64,000 nt of DNA, taken from contig CM051460.1 in NCBI GenBank assembly GCA_028095005.1, positions 289,122,653-289,186,652 on the forward strand, read 5' to 3'. How positions within the stretch are numbered: the stretch's first letter is position 1; every line of letters starts with the position of its first letter. Made by a program: the position numbers and the translations under genes. Below, in pieces: positions 34,891-45,062 of the stretch. This DNA is from Rhynchospora pubera (Eukaryota; Streptophyta; Magnoliopsida; Poales; Cyperaceae). Under the pieces are notes generated by a model. The model was given only the letters and a program-made list of their open reading frames with translations. It did no database searches and was not told the DNA's origin.

Positions 34891-36694
34891 TATTAGGGGG
34901 AAGATGTGTGAGTTTTGTCTCAGAAACAGAGAGAGTTTCAAGTTTTGCTAATGAAATAATAGAAAGAGGAAGGCTGGTGAGGTATTTGCAACCAAGAAAC
35001 ACAAGTTCTCGAAGGCTCTCCATGTCTGAAAATATATTGGAAGGTAGGGATGTGATCGTCGGGCATGAAAGATCAAGATAATAAATCCTTGATTTTTTGT
35101 GGCCCAAATCGTCGGGTATCTCAGTAAGAGGAACTCCATGCAAATCTAGGACCTCTAGCCTTTGTAGAGTACTGATGGGAGATGAAGTGGATAAATCAGG
35201 TGCAAGAGAAGTCATATTTTGACAGTGTTTTAGAGAAAGGAGTCGAAGGTTGGCAAGAGATGCCAACGAGAGAGGTAGGGATTTGATACAGGTGTACGAC
35301 AGATCAAGGACACGAAGGCATGGCATTTGAGAAATGAGAGCCTCGATGGTTGGTTGAGAGATCTCTTTCCTACCCCTTAATATTAGAGTGGTGGTTTTAT
35401 AATTTGAATTTCCAATTAAATCTATCCATTTGCAAGAGTTAGTTGCAAAAGATATCCAATTTCTGTTAGCTAGTTCGGATGGATCAGAGAGATCGTTTTT
35501 TGTTAATAATCCCACTCTATTGAATGATATACCATGTTTTTCTTCTTTTGGTTCATAAAGGAGCTCCCACATTCCGGAGAAGGGGCGACTGCAGGAATTA
35601 GGTGATGGTAAAGGACGAGATGCACAAAGATGACATGATTGTTTTTGTAGCAAGGAACTTGAAAGGAGAGCTTCGAGTATTGTGTTTGCCAATTCAAACA
35701 ACTCATCGGTACTGGTGATGGTTATTCTATTTTCCTTTTCCTCCTCTTCTTCTAACTTAAAAATAAGTTGTTGACGATCTAGATTGAGTTTTATTGTTCT
35801 AAAAAGGCCCTCAGAGATCCAAAACCGAATCAACTCTTTGGCTCTAATACAGTTTTCCACGGGGTTTTCATTTTGATTATGTTTTTGTGTGATGATGCTG
35901 TCGCCATTGAGAAGAAGTGTGTAAAGAAGGCAACTCCACAAGATACCCTCCGTCACTTCCCTGCCAGCTAGTTTAGATGTTACGGACCGACCGAGACGCA
36001 ACAACTCTGTAAGAAGAGTTTTGTGTATCAAAGTGGAGACACCATCGAGAGTCCCCATCTTGTTCATACCAAAATAATAAATGATTGCGATCTCATAATG
36101 ACCTATATCCACGACAATGTCTAATGTGCCCTTACTCTGCTCAAAAACTTCACGGCAGGGTGTGGAGATCAACCACCAACTATTTGAGTCGTTCCAAGCT
36201 ACAGGAAAAGGGAGCCAACCTTCCATCAACCACTTGTTTATTGGGTCATTTAGAGATTGGAGCAGATATTCCAGGATTATTAGACATCTCTTCCCCAATA
36301 ACTTCTCATAGATTTGTTTTGTCAATTCTACGATCATATCAAGTCCCAAAAATCTATCATATGGCCGATAATTATAATATATTATGTCATCTACTTCATT
36401 TTTCAATGACCACACTTTTGAATTGCGTTCGTTTATTAGATCAAGTGCATTAGCTACTGCCAGCACTGCATTTTTCCCGATCTGGTCGATGTCATTTGTG
36501 CCTCGACTGGAATCAATCAGGGAAGGTATTGAGATACGTATTGTGTGCTCGAATTGGAACCTCTCATTAAGTGCCTTTTCAGTTACACGCTGGATAGAAC
36601 CTAACATGCCTGACCCATCACCAAATCCCACCGTCCATATTTTTCTTGAATTTCTTTCTCCCAATATGTCCTTAAAGGCTTCTACCGCGGACAT
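34891..36694 (-). pseudogene. NLR gene, N-terminal NB-ARC-like and LRR segment
   Basis: First piece of an intron-less NLR (intracellular immune receptor) gene, 601 codons plus one base, ending at the Helitron B insertion. With the pieces at 27594-26958 and 19207-18190 it sums to 3459 nt, 1152 aa plus stop, open throughout. The NB-ARC-like region is degenerate: the P-loop position (residues 23-31) reads GFGDGSGML, with no GKT, and the kinase-2 position (about 137-144) reads CLIILEYL, without the usual aspartates. LRRs begin near residue 435 (CLRVLDLSYTCIKSLPLSLA, LRELVFLGCKYLTSLPLSI) in At4g19050/At4g27190 style. The ATG at 36694 follows an in-frame TGA, so no coiled-coil domain is encoded unless an upstream exon once spliced in. 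It is an NLR-family member, probably unable to bind ATP normally, and now disrupted. Confidence 0.93.
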
Positions 36695-36753
36695 CCTACC
36701 AAATAATGTATCGTTTTCGGTACCTACTCAATTGGATGGAGGCCGAGTGTTAA
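36695..36753 (-). promoter_or_regulatory. NLR 5' leader, cut off from its TATA box
   Basis: The 59 bases upstream of the NLR ATG end at Helitron C. Immediately beyond that Helitron, at 43085-43096, the - strand reads CTTTATATATAA. Before insertion this TATA-like box would have stood about 60 bp from the ATG, a reasonable core-promoter distance. Helitron C separates them by 6.3 kb. Confidence 0.6.
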
Positions 36754-36913
36754 TCTCTACTACATATAAAGCACCCTTAGCAAGGTCAGCATTTTTCACA
36801 CAAAGGGGTCCAAACAATTTTGTTAGCATCATTATAAACCATTGATCAATATGATGTACGGTTTGGATAACTATTTCTATAAAGTAGTCGACTCTACACA
36901 CAAATAAGTCAAA

Positions 36914-36973
36914 GTCGCTGAATGGTAACGTCCGTGGTTTCGCTTCTGTAACACGCGGGTTCGATTCTTTTTT
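36914..36973 (+). ncRNA. tRNA-like Pol III module in Helitron C
   Basis: A-box-like GTCGCTGAATGGTAACG (36914-36930), B-box GCGGGTTCGATTC (36955-36967), then TTTTTT (36968-36973), starting 160 bp from the Helitron 5' end. Sense, order and spacing match the module in Helitron B. It is not a canonical tRNA fold. Confidence 0.55.
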
Positions 36974-36979
36974 CACGCT

Positions 36980-39209
36980 GAAATTGTTTTATTTTTTTCG
37001 CTGCTCCTAAGGCGCTGAAACAGGTCTCCGCGCCGCCTCCAACTAGACCAACTCCGAACCCTAATTCATTTTCGTTTTCTTTCCTTGTTGTCGTCTCCTC
37101 TGTCCTCCTGTTCAAACCCTACTCAATTTCGGTTCTCCGCCTCCCCCTCTACCAATTCCGCTCCTCCAAATTGAAAGTAGGAGTAATGAAGATCAGGATC
37201 TCTCTCCTTCTCTCTCGCGATCGATCGAGCAACCATCACTCTTGTTCGCCTCTGCGTACTCGCCAAGCGCTTGCATCACCACTCCGTCTCTCCGCACCTC
37301 TTACAGTTGATCTCTCTCATTCTATCTCACGATCGATCGAGCAACCCCACCCCTTCCCTGATTCAAGCAAGCGTTTTAATTTTCAAGGTGAGGTGCTAAA
37401 TCCAACTCTGCAATTTTTTCTAGATTACTCTAATGAGGCATCGGTACAAGTATCTTAGATCTCTCATCTTCTTGCTAATTTCTATTATAATGGAGGAAAA
37501 ACAATCACTTATTTGTTTGTATGCAGTGTTAGCATGAGGAGCTTTTCAACCCACATGGAATTTAAGATTCCGCAAGCAACTTCATTTTAGGATAGACTTA
37601 GCTCTTGACAATTCCAAAGAATAGAATCTCAGGTTCAAAGTTTATCTTATAGTCTTATATTCTGTTTATTTAGCAAATTATGTTGCTTCCTTTGCAAGAT
37701 TAGCATGTTCTTTCTTCCCCTTCTATTGTTCTGTGTTGAGCTTTAATACATGGGGCTCTTTACAAGAAGTGTTGAGCTTTGCTCTTGACTTACTCTCAGG
37801 TGCTAAAGATGCCTTTCTTATTTGTTTTGCTGCTCTGTGTTGGAGTATGTGGCTAATGAGAAATGATGTGGCGACGCATCTGAAATTGTAGATGAACTCT
37901 TTGATCTGAGAGGCCTGGTTGTGTACTTTCCCACCTAACACTCTACGTGAGCTTTGTCCAGGCTGTTTCAGTAACATACAAATGTGTACTTGTGTTCTTG
38001 ATTTGAGCTTTGTCCAGGCTGTTGGATCAGAAGCATGGAATGAACAAGCAAGGCCAGAGGATACTCTACTTGAAGTGTTGGCAGCTAATTCAACCAATTG
38101 CTCTGCTGCCCTGTCGATTTGGTGCTATTTGATTTGGTTAGTGGCTTCGTGCCTTCTATATTGAACTTTTTTTAATTGGTGCTGGCGTGTGCATGCTAAT
38201 TTACTTCAACGAAGTTAATATGTTACCTCAGTAAATTAGTCTAGGACTCCTCAAGCTTCTAATCTCCTGGTACGCACCTTCAATGGCTTTGTACGTATGA
38301 TCTATTTAGCCTATTACATTTATATCCTTAAATTTTTCTCAATATTATAGCGAATTAACTACTGCCTATTCCAATCAGAAAAAAAAAATATTCTTACTTT
38401 TGACTGTATGCGACGGCAGGAAGCACGTGTAGAGAGGAAAGAGCATTAATGAAATGCATGTAGTGATAGAATTTATGTTACAAATTTACAATTTATGCCC
38501 TCTTCTCTGATTTCAAGTTGTCAGGTATCTTAGGCCTATTTCTATCCTCTTATTTTTTCTTTATATCAGGATTTTTACTGGTAAACATCTTGATCAGAAT
38601 TGAAACAATTATTATCTGTTATTCACCTTTAGAATTAATATTGTGACTTTGGGGTTGGACTTATCAAAATCTTTTGTGAGGTTCTTCAACGAGGTTCTGG
38701 CTATTTATGTTTGACCAATTATAGATGTTTAATTTATGAACTGTAATTGAATGGTTTAATTCTACTCGACAATTATTCGGCTAAGATCAATTACAAATCA
38801 TAGCTTTATTTTTCATTGTTCTATATTTTCTTTATCTATATATAATTTCTAATTTATCTATATATAATTTCACCTTTGGAAGTACATGAAAGTGAGGTCA
38901 ACTTAATGAATTTTGCAGTTGAACTATTTTTATTTACTCACTAAATCTTTAAAAGAAATCCAATCAACTTGGTGTTAGCATGCTACTTGTAATATTGCTT
39001 CAATGGAGTAGTCTTATGGTAGTTTTCTTTACTTGACAATTTTTTCTTTTTGTTTACAGGGAGATGCTAATTGCCTTTCTCAGAGCCACAAATATGAAGC
39101 ATGCCAGAATTATTCATTTCAGGTCATTATATCTACTAATCAATTTATAATTCATTTCTGGTCAAGTGTTTAGTACATTTCAGCTATTGTTTTGTTCAAC
39201 TTATTGTAG
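36980..39209 (+). other. Helitron C: gene-like leader and unassigned exons
   Basis: 37000-37390 is C/T-rich with repeated GATCGATCGAGCAACC and resembles a plant leader exon ending at CAAG|GTGAGG (donor at 37387). Possible later exons are 37528-37620 and 39061-39122. The open frame 37919-38164 contains a direct repeat of GAGCTTTGTCCAGGCTGTT. No product is recognised before the PFK exons. Confidence 0.35.
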
Positions 39210-39416
39210 CATGTCAGTCTTTGAACAGTATGTTTGTACAATCAAAATTGTAGACAACATCCAGGACCGTGGAATAAACATGGTAAAAGCGAGTTTGTCA
39301 TTTTAATTCTACTAACTTGATAAGTTCTTTTCTACTTTCCTAAATATTTCCCTGAAATTTAATAGGTCTTTATAATTGGAGGAGATGGTACGCAAAAAGG
39401 AGCAGCTGCCATATAA
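39210..39416 (+). pseudogene. PFK: Captured phosphofructokinase gene fragment
   Basis: Two exons of plant ATP-dependent 6-phosphofructokinase, the glycolytic enzyme that phosphorylates fructose 6-phosphate. Exon 39210-39282 ends IKIVDNIQDRGINM before GTAAAA. After an 83-bp intron (AG at 39364-39365) the next reads VFIIGGDGTQKGAAAI and then TAA at 39414. These match the conserved [20 protein letters not shown] and GTQKGA run containing the ATP-binding GGDGT. The rest of the roughly 450-residue enzyme, including the catalytic PKTIDND motif, is missing. The kept intron shows genomic capture. It is in the same orientation as Helitron C. Confidence 0.88.
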
Positions 39417-41049
39417 TTCTAATGATCCAGGGGATATGGAAATTTATTCTGAAATTGATTTCTTTTAATGTCTGATAAACAAATTGTCTATTATATAATG
39501 GGAATTGACAGCATTTAGTCGACCATGATTGACGATTAAAAGATATGATGATCATGCACCAAATCTTTGTGTTTACTTTATTTCATTTGATTCGCTGCAC
39601 TTGATTACAAGGCGCCTGTACATTTGGGTCATATTTATGTACACATGAGACACTCTAAAATTATAGAGCTAAACTTGGAAAGGGTATCAGTGGGTAGGAA
39701 ATGAGTTTGATTTCAAAAGTGATTGAGGCTCCTATCCTTACTTTATTTGATATGATACAGTTAATAATTTCCTTGTATTAAAAATTAATATTTGAACAAA
39801 AAATAACGCCTCTAATCATAAATGGAAATGTGGCTAATCAGATTGTGTCATGAATTTAAGGTTTAGTCCTAATACCCTTGTACAGTAAAGATATAATTAT
39901 TTGACTTATTTTGGACTCTAGAGAATACAATGGTAAAGATGAATTTCACTTGGATCTGATGTGTTCGTTCTGTGTCGAGTCTGCATTGTATAGTGATATT
40001 ACAATTGCAAGGTTTTAATGCTTCATTTTTAGGTCCACAGATACAACTGTGACCTCTTGACTTGTGTCAAAACAGCAAAGACCAAAATTTGATCATAATT
40101 GAAAATTCAATTGAGAAGCAACAGATAGAAGAGATATTCTTGACACCAATTCTTTTCTTAAAAAGTAGGAGTAGAAATTGGTAATAGCAAGGCCATGAGG
40201 TATCAATATCATGCATGTACTTAGTTTTTTACTTCTTATACGAAAAAAATGAAGTTGCAAATGAACCACATTTTACAAATATAATCTGGTACTATATATA
40301 TATTTTTTCTTCACTTTAATGATTGAATTGGATGGTAAGCAGTAAAGTAACAAATTATATGGTACATTCTTCCGAAAGTACTTTTATGAGTGCCATAAAT
40401 TTCTACTTGGCATACCAAAAATTTTCTTATAAACAAAAGAAAGCACTTTTCCCGACCACACAAATGGCATATAGCTTATAGGCACGTTAGTATAGGAAAT
40501 TAATTGTGATGCAGAATGGGTATTGTTTACTATTACATAATTGTGCTTTCAATCTATATTATTTTCTCTTGCACAATGCCAGAATGGGTATTGTTTCTAT
40601 ACTAACGTTTCCTTAGCTATACTTCAGCTGACAGAATTGTGATGAAGTATAGAGAGATATCAGAATCTTCTTCATTAATTCAAAGAAGGAAAGACAGCTC
40701 AACCTGATATCAAAGCAATCAGCAATGCAGCGTGTATATCAAATATAGAAATATCTACAATTATATTGTAAAGATTTTTAATCCTTGTATAGCATCTAAA
40801 TTTAAGAGGCTAACAGTTATGTAATAGCGCCTCTATAAATAGAAAATTAAATCAATTACCCCTGGGATGCGGCAGTAAAAGGCTTAGCAGTATCCTGTAC
40901 TGTGGTGAATGTGTTATGGGCTAAAAGAGCCAAAACTAAGATATCATATATACGTCATGGTCAAAATTGAACTGTAATTTCAGTTATATATGTCAATAGT
41001 CAATACATGGACTATATTGGGATTATGAAATGTTCTCCTCTATAAATAG
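39417..41049. other. Helitron C interior, AT-rich
   Basis: No gene is recognised. GAATGGGTATTGTTT occurs twice (about 40514 and 40582) around a local inverted arrangement. Otherwise it is plain AT-rich sequence. Confidence 0.6.
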
Positions 41050-42460
41050 TCCATATGAATTCTTTTCATTTTTTTATTTAAAAAAAAAAGAAAAAATAAA
41101 ATCCATTTGAAATTAAAGCATTCGACTTTTAAACTTGATCGAACAGACTAGCTGAACTCGCTTTGTCATTTTATTTTTTTTTAAAAAAATAAATAATCCA
41201 TTTGAATTCTTTTCATTTTTAATTTAAAAAAAATATAAAAAAAAATCCATTTGAAATTAAAGCATTCGACTTTTAAACATGAACAAACAGACTAACTGAA
41301 CTCGCTTTGTCATTTTGTTTTTTTAAAAAGAATAAATAAAGAATCCATATGAATTATTTTCATTTTTTATTTAAAAAAAAGAAAATTAAAATCCATTTGA
41401 AATTAAAGCATTCGACTTTTAAACATTAACAAAAAGACTAGCTGAACCTGCTTTGCCATTTTATTTTTTTTAAAAAAAAAAGAAATAAAGAATCCATATG
41501 AATTCTTTTTATTTTTTATTTAAAAAAAACAAAAAATAAAATCCATTTGAAATTCAAGCATTCGACTTTTAAACATTAACAAACAAACTAGCTGAACTCG
41601 CGTTGTCATTTTATTTTTTTTAAAAAAAAAGAAATAAATAATCCATATGAATTCTTTTCATTTTTTATTTTAAAAAAGAAAAAATAAAATCCATTTGAAA
41701 TTAAAAGCATTATACTTTTAAACATGAACGAACAGACTAGCAGAACTTGTTTTTTCATTTTGTAATTAAAAAAAATAATCCATAAGAATTCTTTTCATTT
41801 TCTATTTTAATAAAAATAAAAAATAAAATCCATTTGAAATTAAAACATTCGACTTTTAAACATGAACAAACAGACTAGCTGAACTCGCTTTGTCATTTTA
41901 TTATTTTTTTAAAAGAAATAAATAATCCATATGAATTCTTGTCATTTTTTATTTAAATAAAAAGAAAAAAACGCAATCCATTTGAAATTAAAGCATTCGA
42001 CTTTTAAACATCAACAAACAGACAGCTGAACTCGCTTTGTCATTTTGTTTTTTTCCAAAAAAAAAGAAATAAATAGTCCATATGAATTCTTTTTATTTTT
42101 TATTAAAAAAACAAAATCCATTTGAAATTAAAGCATTCGACTTTTAAACATGAACGAACAGACTAGCTGAACTCGCTTTGTCATTTTATTTTTTTTCAAA
42201 AAAAGAAATAAATAGTCCATATGAAATATTTTTATTTTTTCTTTAACAAAAAAAGAAAAAACAAAATCCATTTGAAATTAAAGCATTCCACTTTTGAACA
42301 TGAACGAACAGACTAGCTGAACTCGCTTTGTCATTTTATTTTTTTTTTTAAAAAAAAATAAATAATCATATGAATTCTTTTTTTATTTAAAAAAATAAAA
42401 TCCATTTAAAATTAAAGCATTCGACTTTTAAACATGAACGAACAAACTTGCTGAGCTCGC
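41050..42460. repeat. Ten-unit tandem array, 135-150 bp per unit
   Basis: The word AAAGCATTCGACTTTTAAAC and its variants recur with anchor positions 41118, 41262, 41408, 41558, 41707, 41845, 41993, 42133, 42283 and 42418. Each unit also contains ATCCATTTGAAATTAAAG, GACTAGCTGAACTCGCTTTG and ATCCATATGAATTC, separated by poly-T/poly-A tracts of variable length that account for the variable period. The array lies inside Helitron C, about 600 bp from its 3' end. Confidence 0.95.
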
Positions 42461-43054
42461 ATGTTAAGACAATCCCGCTTGCAGTGAAATTTCTACCACC
42501 TACAAAGACCGATGATTGGGGAGAAGATAGGTTAGAGAGTATGTAAATATGGTACTATCTACGTGGAAAGCCAGACTCTGAGAAAAATAGAAACCATTGG
42601 TTTCTGAAGGAACAAAGAATGCCAAGCTGATTTGTAAAAAGAATATTTAATTTTTATTAATGCACGCATTCAATACTATTTTATTATACCTTAATGTAAT
42701 ATATCAATTTTCCTCTTCAGCTATAGTATTGAATGATATTAATGTGGGATCATTTGTCTTTATTTTGTAGTATGGAATTGTATTATATTTTATATATTGC
42801 AATATACTTTCATTTTCATCTTGTATTACCTCTGTCACTTTCGAATTGTAATTATTATAATTATAACTTCAATTTTTATCTTTTTTTTTCACATTTGATT
42901 GTTTTAGGTGTATCATGAATTAAGCAAGAGTTTTTTCTTTTTTTTTTTAGTTTTACTCATATGTCCGAAGGTATCTCACGAATATTTATGATTCATCTAA
43001 TAATAGAACTCCTAAAAGATTTTAATTATTTTGAAATATAACAAATAAAACATT
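42461..43054. other. Helitron C 3' subterminal region
   Basis: AT-rich sequence between the tandem array and the terminal hairpin. The 61-codon hydrophobic frame at 42733-42918 is most likely chance. Nothing else is seen. Confidence 0.6.
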
Positions 43055-43084
43055 GCCCGCACATTGAGCGGGCACTGCTGCTAG

Positions 43085-43808
43085 TTATATATAAAGCATG
43101 GTGAAATATACAGTATTTATTGACGAGCCATGGTCTTATTAATTGAATAACTAACTGATTTATTCTGATTATACGCTAACGCTCGTTATCGAATGGTTTA
43201 AAAATATTTGCCTAAGAATTTAATTAATAAAATTCTGCGAGGCTAATTTTAGATAGTATACATTCGAAAAGTCATTATAAAGTATATACTTCTTAAGATT
43301 TTATTTTAATGAAATCTTCTTTCAGTACAAAAAAATTATAATATGAAAACATTATGAATGTAAGAATTACACAATTAGTAAAATGTGCAGGTTATAAACT
43401 AAGAATTAATAGTGCAACTGGAGACTCATATGAAGTATCCTTCTTTCATGGTGTCGCTATAATTTCTTCCTAAACTTTTGCCATGATGAAAATTAGGTTT
43501 CCTTTTTTTTTCCCCTTTCTAGCTCCCATTGAAAACTTGAACTTGTGGCAATGAGCCCCACCGATCAATTTTAGATAATAATACTAATAAAATCTAGGCT
43601 ACAAAGGGCATATTACACAGTCCTTACAATTTTATTAATATTCTTCATTAGAGAGATGATGAATTTTATGGTTTTCATCAACGTTCAAAACAGGCGATAA
43701 ATAAATGCCCCTGCCCCCTTGTAATAACTCCCATCTTCACAAACAAAAATATATTCAGATTTACTAAAAGTTTTATTAATTATAACTAAAAATATACGGA
43801 ATTGCTTA
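43085..43808. other. NLR upstream flank
   Basis: Beyond Helitron C this would be the original upstream region of the NLR, with the TATA-like box at its left edge. It is AT-rich with no gene. I saw no exon encoding a coiled-coil domain in the first few hundred bases. Confidence 0.5.
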
Positions 43809-44441
43809 AGACCATCCTCTAGATTTCATCATTCTCCATCATCCCCAGTGTGAACACATTTTTGGTCCCCACTATTTTGGTGAATTTATTCGAAATTGTT
43901 CTCCCTCCCATCCTTTCTATTTTTGGTCCCCACTGTTTTTCTTCTTCTCGACCTTTCCTATTTTGGTCCCCACTATTTCTCTCTTTATCATTTTTTCTAT
44001 TTTGGTCCCCATTGTTTTTCTTAATAGTTTATATATATAACTGTTGAAGTTATATATGTAACTGTTAAAATTAATATATATAACTGCTGAAGTTATATAT
44101 GTACTGTTGAAATTATATATGTAACAATTTAGGTTAATATGTTATATATGTAACTATTGAAGTTAATATATATAACTGTTGAAGTTAATATATATAACTG
44201 TTGAAGTTATATATGTAATTATTGAAGTTAATATGTTATATATGTAACCGTTGAAGTTATTTATGTAGCTGTTGTAGTTAATATAAGTAATTGTTGTCCC
44301 AAATATATTGGAGATTGACTTGTGTTCCCACTGGAATAGGAGGGAGAAAAATAGTGGGGACAAAAAATATTCTAAAAATAGAAAAAACTAAAATGTGTTC
44401 CTACTGGGGATGATGGGGATGATGGATCTTGGGGATGATCC
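43809..44441. mobile_element. TIR element (PIF/Harbinger-like), 633 bp
   Basis: Long inverted ends: AGACCATCC...CATCATCCCCAGTGTGAACA at the left and, on the opposite strand at the right, GGATCATCC...CATCATCCCCAGTAGGAACA. TTA flanks both sides (43806-43808, 44442-44444), which fits PIF/Harbinger. Arms repeat TTTTGGTCCCCACT. The middle (44030-44290) is an array of about 20-bp units, ATATATAACTGTTGAAGTTA. No transposase. Confidence 0.78.
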
Positions 44442-45062
44442 TTATCACCCCCGAAAAATATATTCTACAAAAATTATTTTTTCTCTAATTTTACAATAGA
44501 AATCGGACTGTCTCATATTCTATATTTGTTAATTAACTGGATGTCTTTTGAAAAAATATATATATAATTTGGAAAGACTTATATATAGTAAGAAAATTAC
44601 TCCCGCATTGAAATATATTTTGTTTACGTGAAATCATTCAAAAGTTTTTTTTCCAGATATAAATGTAGAGCCAAGCTTCATGATATTAAATATTCGCAAA
44701 AGATTCTTGGATTCCAAAATAATTTGTATATATCTACAAATCAAGAGAGTTTCCTTAGACATTGAATTGAAGTTCCGTTCTCAAAAATTGATCATCTCAA
44801 ATAAAACTAACAAGTAAATGGTTAAATTTCACGAATAAGAAGTTGTGAGAGGTTCTTTTTATCAAAATTTTTGCATTGATGGAATCATGAAGGGAGTCGG
44901 TCATTGGTGAAAGCTCAGAATGTCAAGAGTCCATTTTTGCGAGAAGTAATCAGGAAAGCATATTAAAACTAACTGATCTAAAAATTTGTGCATGTTAATC
45001 AAATTACCAGATAAACTATTTAATAATGATATATGTCTTGTCCGCTATGTCAAATTACAAGC
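44442..45062. other. No gene seen
   Basis: AT-rich spacer between two TIR elements. I see nothing in it. Confidence 0.6.

Larger units (their letters stand above)
36754..43084 (+). mobile_element. Helitron C, 6331 bp, inserted in the NLR promoter
   Basis: The 5' end TCTCTACTACATATAAAGCA (36754) matches that of Helitron B closely. The 3' end is a perfect hairpin GCCCGC-acattga-GCGGGC (43055-43073) followed by ACTGCTG and CTAG (43081-43084). It sits between A (36753) and T (43085). It has no Rep/helicase ORF. Cargo: a tRNA-like module, a gene-like leader, PFK exons and a ten-unit tandem array. Its orientation is opposite to Helitron B and to the NLR. Confidence 0.93.
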
